From Beta vulgaris subsp. vulgaris (lineage: Eukaryota; Streptophyta; Magnoliopsida; Caryophyllales; Amaranthaceae), in assembly GCF_026745355.1 (NCBI RefSeq), contig NC_079206.1, positions 8,704,031 to 8,768,030 on the forward strand: 64,000 nt of DNA, read 5' to 3'. The translations under genes were made by a program, and so were the position numbers. Shown piece by piece: positions 11,226-23,844 of this stretch. How positions within the stretch are numbered: the stretch's first letter is position 1; each line of letters opens with the position of its first letter. The notes under the pieces were generated by a model, which saw nothing but the letters and a program-made list of their open reading frames with translations, was not told the origin of the DNA and did not search any database.

Positions 11226-12590
11226 TTTTTTTTTTTTGATAAGGAAAGAAAATTAGGAAGACCCCTCAATGGGGAGGCCAACCTAAAACATCCTTGCGAA
11301 TGAAAAGAGAGAAATCAACATCAAAGGGAGGGTAACAATACTGAAGATCCAAGAATGTGTGACTGCGGTGGGCCATAAGGTCTGCAGCCTTGTTTGCTTC
11401 TCGAAAACAGTGATGAACCTGAAAGATATCAAACTTACTAAGATAAGAGTTAATATCATTAATAATATTACGAATTTCCCAGGGGACTTTCCGAACTTTT
11501 CTGACAGCGTTAATCACTGCAAGATTGTCTCCTTCAATAACAATCTTAGAAATGTTAAGCGAAATAGCCGCAGCAAGACCATCTTTCAGGCCCCAAGCCT
11601 CCGCCTGGATAATAGAGGTTTTGCAACCCAGGGGGGCAGCCAAAATAGCCTCACCATTTGAATCACGAATAACTAACAAAGCTTAAAGAAGCATTACCAT
11701 TAGAGAGCTTGGAACCATCAAAGTTCAATTTAAACAAGCTAAGGGCAGGAGGGGACCAAGAAGAGCCAGGACCAGAACGCAGAGTAACACCTTTAGGAGG
11801 CTGACCCCCACTACAAGTATAACCACCTTTTTAGGCACAAAGAGCCTTAGACCAAGAAGAAAGGAGAATTTAGTAATATTTGACTGAGAGGAAAGACTAT
11901 GGCAGGCTTCCAGCACAGATCTAAAAGAGGAAAGATTAATAGTTTGAAGGCAAGAAGGAGGGATAGGCCAGTCGAAACTAGCATTAAGATGCTGAAAAAT
12001 ATCTAAAGCTCAAAGCAAAGGTGACCAATACATTCTCCTATTTTATTACAGAACACACAATGTAAATTTATTTTAGGGGGGATATTGAGATTCCAAATCC
12101 ATTTATATTCAACTTTTTCCATGGAAGAGGGAAGCAGACATTAAGCAAGTAAATCCCCTGACTTAACAGAGTATTCACCATCCGCCGTGAGACCCTAAAT
12201 AAGAGAGTCAGATTGGGTCTCAGAAGGAATACAAATAGCGCAGATTTGAGAGACAATATGAGGAGGAACCAAAGAAAGTAAGATACAGGTATCCCATTGG
12301 CCAAAAGCCGAGATACATGAATTGACATAAAACTCCACAGAACCAGGAGTAGGAGTAATAATTGAATTGAGAGGATATTGAAAAACCCAGTTATCTGACC
12401 AGAACTTAATACTTTTACCATCACCAATCTGCCACCTGAGACCCTTTTTAAAAGTATCTCGTAAACTTAACAGATTACGCCATTGCCAAGAAGCTGACTT
12501 AGAAGCTTTAATAGAGAAGATACTATTGTTCTTAATATGATCATACTGAATATCAAATAAGTTATAGTTAGTATTTTAAAATACTTAATT
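11226..12590 (-). mobile_element. L1-type LINE remnant: zf-RVT and RNase H end of ORF2
   Basis: The 3' tail is a T-run at about 11226-11239 (poly-A on the element strand), preceded by CCTTATC. Going upstream on the minus strand, 11266-11679 is an open 137-codon stretch with the LINE RNase H domain (AEAWGLKDGL, VIEGDNLAVINAV, HHCFREANKAADLMAHR, and a final IRKDVLGW). The domain starts further upstream with a FDGSKLSNG motif near 11735. At about 12070-12430 the zf-RVT linker is recognisable in a broken frame (KFWSDNW, then ADGEYSVKSG). It is 5'-truncated at about 12590 with no reverse transcriptase. Several stops and frame changes make it dead. Confidence 0.85.
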
Positions 12591-12599
12591 AAAATAAGA

Positions 12600-12799
12600 C
12601 ATGATATACATCATAGCTCTTATAGTATCTCCTTAACATGCAATTCTTTATCGTTTTTGCTTGTTTTTGTTTTATATGAAATGTAAGAGCTCCTAAAACT
12701 CCTTTAATATTGTTGGTTTGTTTATGTTTAATTGTATTAGCATTAGGCTATACATCCTCTTCTAATTAATACAAGTTTTTTCGTTGTCAAAAAAAAATA
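12600..12799 (+). mobile_element. LINE 3'-end fragment
   Basis: It resembles a plant LINE 3' untranslated end: TTCTAATTAATACAAG, then TTTTTTCGTTGTC, then an A-run at about 12789-12797. It is oriented opposite to, and adjoins, the minus-strand LINE remnant. No coding part remains. Confidence 0.5.
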
Positions 12800-12809
12800 A
12801 TTTAAACAT

Positions 12810-13910
12810 ATTGTTCATACTATTCACTTGCAACTTGCAAGCTATCAAAGTACATGGGATCATGTATGGTATATATGTTAATCTTAACCAAGCTTGCTTA
12901 GTGTAGTTAGTTAGGGATTCACCTTAAAATTTTAAAATCGCAAAGGTCGAATCTTTCCAACTGCGACATTTGGGATCGAGTAGGGGTTTCCTCCTTTTTT
13001 CCCCTTATTCTCAAGTATCTAACCTGCAAATAATAGACCAAGATGATATCATATGAGTTAATGTTTAGATAGGGTTCATTAAAAGAAAAAAAATGGTTGT
13101 TTTAATCTTACCAAATGGTTGGTTTCCCTCTTGTAATTATTATAAGGTACAAACGCCACAAATACAATTGTGCTATGCGTCATTCCAATATGTTCCATCA
13201 AAATTTTATAGTTACACTTTATGTACCAATTGCGTGATTTATTAAACTCTGTCAAAGTCCATGCATAAAACTATCCATCAAAAAGAAACTTCTAACTCTT
13301 TCATCGAATAATAGAGAGCACTTTAATTGAATAAAGTGATTAGAAGGGATAAAAATGAAAAGGTGATGGACTGATGGGGGGGAGGGGGCACGTGAAAGAT
13401 AAGGTGGGACTTGTAATTTCATGGCCTGTACAGTCTACTCTAAGCATGCTTTGGCCAAGTGGATATGGATGGCAATAATATGGCATTAGTTAGTAATGAA
13501 AAATACTGGATGATATGGGATGGAAGGATCTAATTGAATGAATTAATCAAATAACAAATACATAAATTAATAATTCTAAAGATGAAAGAAAATTGAAGGG
13601 GATGATGTTGATGTGGGGGCATTTTTATCTTTGATTTTTGATTTGATAACCTTTTTAGCAACTATGGTTGACAGATGTATTGGGTTCTGATATTGTGAGG
13701 ATCCTGATCATCCTTTTACATTTTGCCACTCCCTCCACAGTCCGCATTACACCATGCACCTTGTATATTTTATGGAGATCATAAATCAATAATTAAAATT
13801 AGAAAAGGAATGGAAGCTTTATTTACCTTTGCTTATATTGGTTAATTTACCTATCATTAGCAAATTATTAGTTTATTACCTTATTGGATGATGTTGGTTA
13901 CTTAGTTTAA
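12810..13910. other. Intergenic stretch with a possible SINE piece
   Basis: At about 12898-13020 an A-box-like TAGTGTAGTTAG is followed by GGTCGAATC (one mismatch to the B box), which could be a decayed SINE. The rest has no recognisable gene. A G-rich run followed by CACGTG lies near 13376-13394. Confidence 0.4.
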
Positions 13911-15088
13911 GGCTATGTTTACTTCACCTGAAATTTTCTGATGTGAACTTATCTGATCTGATTTGATTTGAACTTATTTTTTCTGATTTGATCTGATCTG
14001 ATCTGATCTGAACTGATTTACAAGATCTTATCTTTTATAAAATATACTATTACTATTATATTATTACTTTGTAATTCATTATTATACAATACATTATAAA
14101 ATCTTATTTATAGTATAACTATTATTATCAACTTTTACATAACTTTTATTAATAATAGTTATTATTATTATCATTATTATAAGAACAACAATAATAATTA
14201 TAATCATAATAATAGTAATTATTACTAAAAATAGTTATATAACCCAAGTCATTAATTTATAAGAGCACTTATACAATGTTTCACACTTTCCCTTAACAAA
14301 ATGTTTCACACTTGAGAAGTCGGCAGACTCAACTCTTTTTTTTCATATAAAATAAAATAAGATATATAAACAACTATGACTTGCGCAAGAAAGAAATAAA
14401 TAGCGTGCAACTTCAAATAGCTAGAGAGATTTGGAATTCGGTAGGAAGAGGTGTACCGAATCTAAATTTATAATTTGTATCCGCACTACTTAGCTTATTT
14501 TGAAATGTAATCCGAACTTAATAGTTTCGCTGTCATGAATTTGAGCTATCATATTTTATATATTTCTTATTTTTGCATCAATCTTATGTTCTTAATACGC
14601 GGCTTTTAATTTTTTATTATTTAATAACAACAAAATAACTTAAAATAGTGATAATAATGACATTTATAATGATAACAACAAGATTAATAATAATTATCAA
14701 TATTAATAATTAATAAGTACAACAACAACAATAATAATCCTTTTGAACAAATATACTAGTAAATAATAATACTTCCTTTGTATTTTTTTTATCTTTCTCA
14801 CTTAGAAACTTGACACTATTCACAATTAGAGAGAATCTTTTAGATTTTTCTCAATATATAAGAAAAAATATGGTCATGTACGGTCTTATTTGATTCGTCT
14901 CAATGAGTACTTTATTAATATTAATTATTATTACTTTTACTAATATGTAATGAAAGATATTTAATAGTAATAATGAGTTTTTAAATATAAGCATAATCTG
15001 ATCTGATCTGATATGATATGAACTTACTTTTTCTGATCTGATTAGATTTTAAATAAGCAAAAATAAGGTGATCGAACTGAACATAGCC
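13911..15088. mobile_element. PIF/Harbinger-type non-autonomous element, 1178 bp
   Basis: The ends are GGCTATGTT and AACATAGCC, flanked by the 3-bp direct repeat TAA at 13908-13910 and 15089-15091, the usual PIF/Harbinger target. Subterminal blocks of TGATCTGATCTGATCTGA occur near both ends (about 13950-14010 and 14995-15050), as is common for transposase-binding arrays. The interior is AT-rich with ATT/AAC trinucleotide runs and has no transposase. Confidence 0.8.
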
Positions 15089-15091
15089 TAA

Positions 15092-17156
15092 GTATTTTCT
15101 CCACGTCCAACTAGGTTAATAGTTGTCTCTTACTTTCACTGTTATGATTTTTTATAATGTAATTTATTTTACTTAATTGATTTATAGTTAAGGAAAATTT
15201 GTTAAAATAAAACAATCTTTTTATCAAAAACTATCTTACAAAAAAAAAGTATGCAACAAACTAGTTTCTATGATTATATTAATTAGGTGGTTCAAAAGGC
15301 ATAAAGAATTTATTATACATCTAGATGTACTGTGAGTCTGTGACTATGGTGCACTATTCAAGTTTTTTTTTTCTTATTACTTATTTGAAATCATCTAAAC
15401 GAGCAAAATTTATTAGTAAAAAAGGAGAGTTCAAAATAAGCAAAAATTGATCTTGAATATATCATATATACACATGGTACACCTATAATAAATGAACTAT
15501 TTTATTGTCATTCGACATATATAAGAACTTTCATAATTTTCCCAATGTTGACTTTTTACTTCTTTTCCTCATCCTTTTATCATCTATGCATGATAAGAAA
15601 CTTTACTAATATTTATGATAGAAATATAGTTTGTACAATTGTTGAATATTAAAAGTAGTTTTGCTCTCAAATCAAAGATATGTTTTGATGGTGAGATATA
15701 AATTATAAGGTTGAGAATTTGATTTATATTTAGCTTTTCCCCTTTATAACTAAGAAAACAATGGTCCTTTTTTCATTAAAAGAAGAAAAAAGAGAGAAGT
15801 AAGAAGAATGGCACCTCAAAATAAAAAGTGAGATATACTTCTATAAAAGTAGTAGAAAAATGGAATATGATGTCATGCATTGCGGACCATAAATAAATGG
15901 GACCTAACCGCTATGGGCCTTATGGAAGTCCCTCATAAAAAACTTTTTCTCTTTTACTTTCCCAGTTTTTGAAAACTAAAAAGTCATTTTGGCCCATAAT
16001 AAGTGAAATTCGGGCCCACTTTTACCTTTATAACTCTAGTTATCTTACCCTTAAGAAAACTCCTCTTCTTTGCTATGAAGCTGCATGTTAATGATCAACT
16101 TAATTAAGTTTTCCCTAAACAATATTTTAAAAAACTATATTAAATTTATAATTAGATTAATATATAAGAGTATTATATTATATAAATAATTGAGATAGCT
16201 AGAGTACAAATGACTTTTATAAATCTTTTCAACTAAGATCGGTTACATACATGATTGGCATTTAGCAAAGTGATATCTAACTTCTAATCATCATTAGTGG
16301 CTGGCAGCATTTAGAATTGATACCCTCTAATTATTATTTTTTTCTTAATATACAAGTGGTTCAAACTGCCTTTTTTCTCCTAGGAATATACCGTTAATTA
16401 ATTGTAAAAAAATTAGCATGAGAAACTCTTGAATTCTACTATGTGGATTGTGGAGTGCTAATTAATTTGTTTTTCTTAATGGATACTTTTAACTTTAGGC
16501 AGGGATTTGAGTATCTATCTTTTTCTTTCAAGTGAGTCCGAGTATCTATGTTTTGTAATGTGAATAAGATTGTTAGTTTTTTTAGTTCAAATTCTAGTTG
16601 GTTTGAGAACAAATTTCATGCTTCGAATTGGTAAATGTAAGTAAACTACGAGTACCATGCATATTAAGCTAATTGGAACTTTCCTTAAGACCTTGACCAA
16701 TCGATAGGTGTACCTAATAACTCATAAATCCAGTTGTATTGATGATTTACTTATATAATCGAGGCCAAAACTTTCCAATATTTTCAAGTTTTATATGTGG
16801 GTTAAGATTAAAAAATTGAAATTAGGTTTTATCCATTAATTTCCTTAAATTTATTTCAAGTTTTGATATTTAAGAATAATCCTAAATTATTTGGAGACAA
16901 CTTACATTTTTTTAGACAAAAAGGGTAGAAAAAACAAAGGTTAGGGAATCCTTCTCTCAACGGTGACTCAAACCGCCTATATATTTATCAATTGTTCATT
17001 TCCTAATACAATTGACCTAAAAAGAAATAAAAGCATAAAAATAAAACAAACACAATATCCATTCTCTAAATAACTTCCTACTTTCGTTTAAATCTTTTTC
17101 CAAAAGATCTTCATATCTTTCGTTTGAATATGTCTTGAAAAGATCTCCATATTTGG
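15092..17156. other. Intergenic stretch, no gene recognised
   Basis: About 2 kb of very AT-rich sequence with no convincing ORF, repeat terminus or RNA gene on either strand. Confidence 0.55.
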
Positions 17157-17158
17157 TA

Positions 17159-17448
17159 CTCCCTCCGTTTCTTTTTAATTTACTCACTTCACTATGGGGG
17201 AGAACCAAGGAGGAAATACAAAAGTATCAGAGAGAAACTGAAAAGGTAGAGAGAGAAACTAAAAAGTGAGAGGGAGAAAGTAAAAATTGGGTTAAAATAT
17301 TCAAAAATGGATGACATGCATGGGTGGAAAAAGAGGACAAAGTAGATATGACATGTTATCAAAAATTTTAAAAAAAAGCAATAGTGTGTGGATTTAAGAG
17401 AAACATATCAAAAAGAAAAGTGTGTAAGTTAAAAAGAAACGGATGAAG
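17159..17448. mobile_element. Stowaway-type MITE, 290 bp
   Basis: The left end CTCCCTCCGTTTCTTTTTAA pairs with the right end (reverse complement CTTCATCCGTTTCTTTTTAA). TA flanks are at 17157-17158 and 17449-17450. The interior is purine-rich and non-coding. Confidence 0.92.
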
Positions 17449-17499
17449 TAATTGTTTGTACCCTTTTCATAGTATTTTACCTCGATCACTTGTTAGATC

Positions 17500-18842
17500 T
17501 ACATGATTTTACACTCGATGACTGGCTGGGTATTGGCTCAATTAGAAGTTGGGTGGACAACTAAGACAAGAGGAGAAACGTCTCATGGTAGCAGAGCTCA
17601 TTACTCAAAACTCTTGGAACCTAAATCGTCTTTCCTACCCCCACCCGGAGTTCATTTTAGACCATATCTTATCAACCTCAATTCCGCGTAATCAACAAAC
17701 GGGTCGTTGCTTCTCTAGTTTAGTGGACAATGGTAAATTTTCATTATCTAGGGCATTTTAAGCAAGTGACTAAACATAAGCCTGGGAAGGGGGGGTGAGT
17801 GGTGTGGAAGTTAAAAATTTCTCCCGAAGCTTAAAATCTTTATTTGGCTTGTATGGTGGGACCAGATCCCTACTAGATGCCTTTTACATATTCGTCAGGT
17901 TACTTCCTCTAGTGAATGCCAGTGTTGTAATGCGAGAGAGGAAGATACCTTGCACGTGTTGCGGGATTATGAGGTAGCTTCTCAACTGGGGCCTGCTGTC
18001 CCCCAACCATGTTCTGGTCGAAGGATGAGGTAGAAGGTTGGATTTGGGAGAGTGTGTGTAATGATATGGAATATAGTGTTTAGTTGGTCTATCCTAGTTC
18101 CATTTATTTGTTTTGAAATATGGAAAGGTAGGAATAGCTTCATTTTCGAGCGTAGGAAGCAAGCCTCACTGCAGCCACTCTCAAAAGAGGCATTTCTCTC
18201 GCCCAAAACTTCATGAAAGCCACCTTGTTACCACAAGAAAACACATCTCTTCAGGAGCCATCCCTCCAAATTCCGCGAGTAGTCAATCAAAGTTGGGTTA
18301 ATATTCCTCACCATTGGGTCCATGTAAATATCGATGCATCCTTGATAGATATTGAAACTAAAACAAGTGTTGCAGGTATCATAAGGGATAAACATGGGCT
18401 TTGTTGTCTTGTATTTTATTGCTTGTCCTATGCTTCTAATCTCCTTCATGCAGAGCTATTGGCTATCCGTCAAGGATTACACATGGCAAATGACGGGGGT
18501 ACACTCATACTGCTCTACACTCGGATTGTCAACAAGCGATTAACATGGTCATTAACCGAGCAAATTTAGTTGTTGATTTTTACAGTGATATAATTATGCA
18601 TTGCATGGAGCTGTTGCACTATTTCCAGGAGACGAGCCTCACATTCGTTAGAAAAAAAGATAACCGAATTGCGGATGCGCTATGCGCTAGCCCATGGCGG
18701 TATAAATGGGATTGCCCCTCTTAATTTAAATAGGACTTTTCCCTATCCTTGATTATTGTCAGAACTTATTATTCGCGGATTGTAAAAGGCTAGTTTCCTA
18801 ACTACTTAATTTCTAATGGTATCATTTGTTTATTAAAAAAAA
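17500..18842 (+). mobile_element. LINE remnant: zf-RVT and RNase H region
   Basis: In shifting frames the plus strand encodes the C-terminal part of a plant LINE ORF2. A zf-RVT domain lies at about 17790-17970 (VWKLKISPKLKIFIWLVW, then a CxxC-type pair and TLHVLRDYE). An RNase H domain lies at about 18310-18700 (VHVNIDASLI, AGIIRDKHG, HAELLAIRQGL, a SDCQQAI segment after a frameshift, and a final NRIADAL). It ends in an A-run at 18835-18842, which coincides with the left target site of the next MULE. There is no reverse transcriptase, and many breaks. Confidence 0.8.
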
Positions 18843-20042
18843 CAGTTTTTTCACCAGGTACTCCTGTAGTTTTTCAAAATTCATGGGGTACCACTACTTT
18901 TTTTTTTAATGCACTAGGTACCCAAACTATTTCAATAAAATTCGCAAAATGCCCTTAATGACTAACAGTGGTAAGTTTCCATTAGTCATTAACCCAAATT
19001 AACCTTATAATCCTAATCAACTCTCTAACTCTAACCCTTACTAAGCCCTAATCCTAACACCCTAACACCTAACCCCAACCTTAACCACCCAACCACCACC
19101 TTCCCCCACCACCCCTGTCGAATTCCCCCTCCCCACCCCCACCCCCACCCCCGTCGAATTCCCCCTCCCCACCCCTTGCAACAACCCTCCAACCCGGTCG
19201 AATTCCCCCTCTCATTTCTTCTTCGTTTTCGAAAATTGATTTCGAAAATTATTTCAAAAATTATTTTCAAAAATGATTTCGAAAATTATTTTCGAAAATG
19301 GAATAATGGGGTAATGTTTTTTGGTAGATTTTTGGTTTTTTTGTGTTCAGAATCAGCTCATGGTATACTTGTAATGCAATTCATTGTGTTTGTTTTTCTA
19401 GGTGCAAATTCAACTTTGTTGTTCTGATTGTTGGTATTATTGCTGTTTGCAGCTCCATTTTTTTGACGTGTTAATGAAGAGGTTATGAATTAATGGTGGT
19501 GGGGAGCAACTATGCTACTAGATTCTGTTTCGAGTTTCGAATTATGGTCGGGAGCAACTAAATGTAGGTGATGCAGTGGTGGTGGTCTGGTGCGGCGGGA
19601 GTGTGAGAGGAGGTGAGGTGGTGGATGAGTGGGGGTGAGGTTTTGAGAAAATAGATAGGGGAGGGGGCTCCTTAGGAGAGGGGGGCTGCTGCTGGGGGTG
19701 GGTTGGGGAAATTGACGGGGGAGGAAGGCTGCTGGAGGGGGTGAGGGAGGGGGAGGGGAGGTGGTGATGGTTGGGTGGTGGTGGTGGAGTTAGGGTTTGA
19801 AGTTATGGGGTTAGGGTAGGTTAGAAGTTATGGGGTTAGGGTAGGTTAGAAGTTAGGGTTTAGTTAGTTAATTAGGATTAGAGGGGTTAATTAACCCTAA
19901 TGACTAACGAAACTTGACGTCGTTAGTCATTAAAGGCATTTTGTACATTTTACCTCCAAAGTAAGGGTAACTGGTGCATTAAAAAAAAGTAGGAATATCC
20001 CATGAATTTTGAAAAACCACAGAGTACGTGGTGAAAAAACCG
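18843..20042. mobile_element. Non-autonomous MULE, 1200 bp, TTTTTTCACCA family
   Basis: Long terminal inverted repeats (over 100 bp): left CAGTTTTTTCACCAGGTAC, right in reverse complement CGGTTTTTTCACCACGTAC. They continue through ATTCATGGG and a TTAATGACTAACG-type block. The flank is TTAAAAAAA at 20043-20051 and a nearly identical A-run at 18833-18842, consistent with a 9-bp Mutator target duplication. The interior has C-rich sequence with a repeated GTCGAATTCCCCCTC unit (19115-19210), ATTTTCGAAAAT repeats (19225-19310), and a GT-rich, gene-like stretch. No transposase is present. Related ends occur at 35290 and 62229. Confidence 0.8.
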
Positions 20043-20086
20043 TTAAAAAAACCATCCTCCACCTCAACATAATACTTTTTCCCTTA

Positions 20087-20399
20087 CAGTGAGTTTGGTT
20101 CATTTTTAGTAAAGGAAAGAAAGGGAAGAGAAAAGAAAGAAAGGGAAGAGAAAAGAAAAGAAAAGAAGAGAAAGGAAAAAAACCTTAATTTCCCATGTTT
20201 GGTATAAATTTTCTCTTTCCTTCCGAATTCCCTCGTTTTTGGGAGGAAAGGAAAGTGAAATTTTATTAAATAGTATATTCTTCCAATTCCTCCCATTTCC
20301 TTTCACTTAATTTTTTTTAATGAACCAAACATTAGAAAGTAATAAATTTCCTTCCACTTCCTTTCTTTTCCTTCCAAATCCTTTCTACCAAACAAACTG
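20087..20399. mobile_element. Tourist-type MITE (PIF/Harbinger), 313 bp
   Basis: The ends are CAGTGAGTTTGGTTC on the left and, in reverse complement, CAGTTTGTTTGGTAG on the right. The 3-bp direct repeat TTA is at 20084-20086 and 20400-20402. The interior is GGAAAG/CTTTCC-rich and self-complementary, which produces the spurious short ORFs here. Confidence 0.88.
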
Positions 20400-20402
20400 T
20401 TA

Positions 20403-21132
20403 GTTATATAATGCGCAAACTAATTTTTCATATATTGCGCAAACTAATTTTCATTTCTAATTTCTCATACATCTCTTAATATGTAATGATCAGAGGAAGA
20501 AGAATGAGAATTCTGGCTCTAGCTACAAAACTTAAACTAAATGCTTATAAAAGCAAATTTTATGATTTCATTTGCCATGCGTCGTTAGAAAAAGAAATGC
20601 TTGAAAGTGTCCTATAAATGGCTCGATGCTGATCCTCATTTGTGTTTGCGCACCAATAATAACCTAATTAGGTAGTAGTGATATCAAAATAGATAGCCGT
20701 AAATTAGTCAATGTTGATTGTTGACTGTTGAGAGCCAGGCAAAAGAAAAAAGAGGAGCGATAGAGAAGAAAAGGTTGAGAAATAAAGCTATAAATTGGAT
20801 TCATGCATGTGGCGTCCATGTGTCAGTTGTATTTTTAAATTTTTTTTGACAAGTAGTTGTATTTTTAATTGCTAATCAGAAGTTTTCCTCCAATAATTTG
20901 ACGTTTATATCCATCTATTCTTTTTGTGTGTGTTTGACCAAGACTTAAAGTTCATTATTAGCCCTTAAACATTTGATCGATCAGTTACCACTGACCACCT
21001 TTGAAATGAGAAAAGACTTACAGGAGAAACTATATACTTCAAAATGACTCAACAAATACTAAAAAAATAACGGTCTAGATTATTTGGAAAATGTCTAATA
21101 AAAGTTCGATATTGTTCCAAAATCAAGTATTC
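20403..21132. other. Intergenic stretch, no gene recognised
   Basis: AT-rich sequence without recognisable coding or element boundaries. Confidence 0.55.
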
Positions 21133-23835
21133 TAGAGGTGTCAAAAACTGAGCCGATCTACGGGTGAACCCGTATCCAACCAAAACCCAACCTGTTTTGA
21201 GCAGAGAGTGGAAGATTGAAAAGCTGACTCATTCCGACCCACCGTCTACTCGTGCCCAGCTGGACCCGTTGAATTGGAAACTCAAATAGAACTGGGCCGA
21301 CCCAGTTTGGACCCATGCCTAGTTGGACCAGTGAAGAACGACATAGACCCAGAACTAACCAGCACCCAACTTCACCCGTCAATGACCCAGTTAGACCTAC
21401 ACAGCTACAACCCGACCCAATTACCATCCGACCCAATTACCACCCGATCCAGATTTACCCGATCCAAATCCATTCCGAACCAATACAATTCAACCTAAAA
21501 CCATTCCAACCCAACCATAGCATGTTATATTTTTCTTTTGTATAATACTATAATTACACTTTTTCCCATGAGTCATTACTTATCTTTTATACTTTTAAAT
21601 TGAGTTTTGACTTTAATAATCCATAAGTTGTAGATTAAAATGCCAAAAAGTTTAGTCTTTGATGATTATATTTTATATGATTTAATTAAGAAGTAGAATT
21701 TAAAGAATTAAAGGCATATAAATTATAATTGAGTAATTGTAAGTGTTTGAGTCGTTTGAAAGAATTGCAACTTTACATATAGTTTATCAAAGATTACAAT
21801 ATTGCTTATCATTTTTGGATTTGCGGCGGCATGGCGTATGTATCAAAATCATATATGCTTTTTTTTTTTCTATAAATCGATATATATAAAGGGATCAGAT
21901 TTGCTCTTCTCTAATCAATGGTCTCAATTCATGATCCAAGACTTTTTTTTGGACCAATGAGCATTGAGAGTGAACAAGCACATGGATTGAAAATTTTCAA
22001 TTTTGATCTTTCTCAAACCAATAGCCTTAAGTATTCTATATTTGTAATTCTAGTATTAATTTGTTTAGTAATCTTCTTAACTTTCTAAACTAGTGTTATC
22101 GTTAGAAATTATTTAAAAATTATAAACTTTATAAGTTTAATTAGTATTATTAATTTTAAACAAGTTGGAAGATTCATGTAAATATAATTATAAATGATGT
22201 CAAACTATTAAGGCAAAGCTGTAACAACGTAGTGTTCAACAAGTTGTTCGTTAATAACTATGACTAATATGTTATCACTTTATCAGTTATTAATAAAAAT
22301 TATAAACTTATCATGTTATCTATGTATTATAATTGATATGTTATCACTTTATTAGTTATTCGTTAATAAGTATTTGTATTTCAGTATTTTTGCATTTACT
22401 AGTTATTACTTAGTACAAATTAGCAATTAACAACTAACAAAGTAACAAGTTTGTGAAGTTAGTGAATAGTGACTAACAAAGTAACAAATGAGAATTATAG
22501 CAAGAACTGAAACCAAACAAGTTGATTTAAATTATCGACCTACGTCTGTTTTTATCGTTAATGTATCAATCATTAATCAATATTCACTAACATGTTATCA
22601 GTTATTCGTTAATAAGTAATTTCTAATCTCATATATTCATTTCTTACTTTCTATTATTTAATTCAACTCATCTTTTAACTCTTTTTGTTGTTATATAGTG
22701 ACTCAGTGAGATTGAGTTATTCTAACTAACTAAATGTCTTAGTTTATTTACTCTAATCAATAATTAATATGGACTCATGTTGTTACATGTTAGTTGTCAC
22801 AAAGAAGTGAAAAACCTAAGTATTAAGTGCCGATTATCGAATGTGCAAACTCCAAATTAGTAGTACCAACTCCAAGTCTTAATCATGTATTCATGTGATG
22901 ATTTGGTGATTAATCATTATAATTTAATGTTTATATTTAAGAACTTTAAATCTTTAATGTGCATGTACAACGTAATAATGCAAATATGCAATAACCCAAT
23001 AAGCAATAGCTAATAATATAAGTCTTAGTTCAATTAATTTTTAAATTAGTAATAGTATCAATGTATTATCACAACGAGTCAATGACCAAAATCACATGTA
23101 TATTGTTAATAACTTCCGTTTTCGTAACTTAATGTATATAAAAATACCAAAACGACAATTTTAAAAATTAGACTATTTAAGAGTACAAGTCCACCCGAAA
23201 AATGGCTCAAGCCAAACAAACTCCTTCTGATACCGAATTGTTGTGACCCAAGTTATTCCGAAAGCGAACTTAATTAAGCCGACCCAATGGCACCTGATGT
23301 TGCCTTGTTCCGAGAGCCGATTTGTTTTGACCCAAGTCATTTCGAGAGCTGATTTGTTCCGAGAGCCGATTAGTTCCGAGAGCCGATTTGTTCCGACCCA
23401 AGTCAATATGGCGCCAGCTTGAGCCGACTTAAGTCCTTCCGAGAGCCGATTTATTCCAGCCCAAGTCATTACGAGACTGATTTGTTACGACCCAAGTCAT
23501 TTCGAGAGCCGATTTGTTCCGAACCAAGTCATTACGTGTTGGGCCGACTTCACCCTATCTTATATCGACCCAAGTCCAGCCGAAAGTCTTGTTGGGCCGA
23601 CTTCACCCTATTTTATTCCGACCCAAATTCACCCAACCCAACCACCAGTCGACCCAGTTTGACCCAACCCAATTTCGAGAGCTCCCTCACCCAGTTGGAC
23701 CTGACCCAGGTCCACCCAGCCTCACCCAGTTCCAACCCATGCATGCCACATTTTCACCCAGATTATTCCAATCCAAATCATTCCGACGCAGGTTGGGTCA
23801 ATCCAAACCCACCTAGTGACCAGTTTGACACCTCT
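21133..23835. mobile_element. hAT-like non-autonomous element with GC-rich arms, about 2.7 kb
   Basis: The ends share TAGAGGTGTCAAA (left at 21133; right in reverse complement ending near 23836). Flanking 8-mers AAGTATTC (21125-21132) and AAGTACTC (23836-23843) match at seven of eight positions if one end base is lost on the right. Both arms (21140-21510 and 23180-23830) are rich in GACCCA-type words. The right arm holds a tandem series of CCGAGAGCCGATTTGTTCCG-like units. The centre (21540-23170) is AT-rich with repeated TTATCAGTTATT words and no transposase ORF. The proline-rich ORFs in the arms are repeat artefacts. Confidence 0.65.
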
Positions 23836-23844
23836 AAGTACTCC

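Noticed and set aside
14772..15000. A further Stowaway inside the PIF/Harbinger-type element (CTTCCTTTGTATTTTTTT start)
   Set aside because: A left-end-like sequence is present, but I could not find the matching right end and TA duplication.
19025..19085. Interstitial telomere repeat
   Set aside because: The CTAACCC-like words are irregular and recur at the same place in related MULE ends, so they are part of the transposon family and not a telomere remnant.
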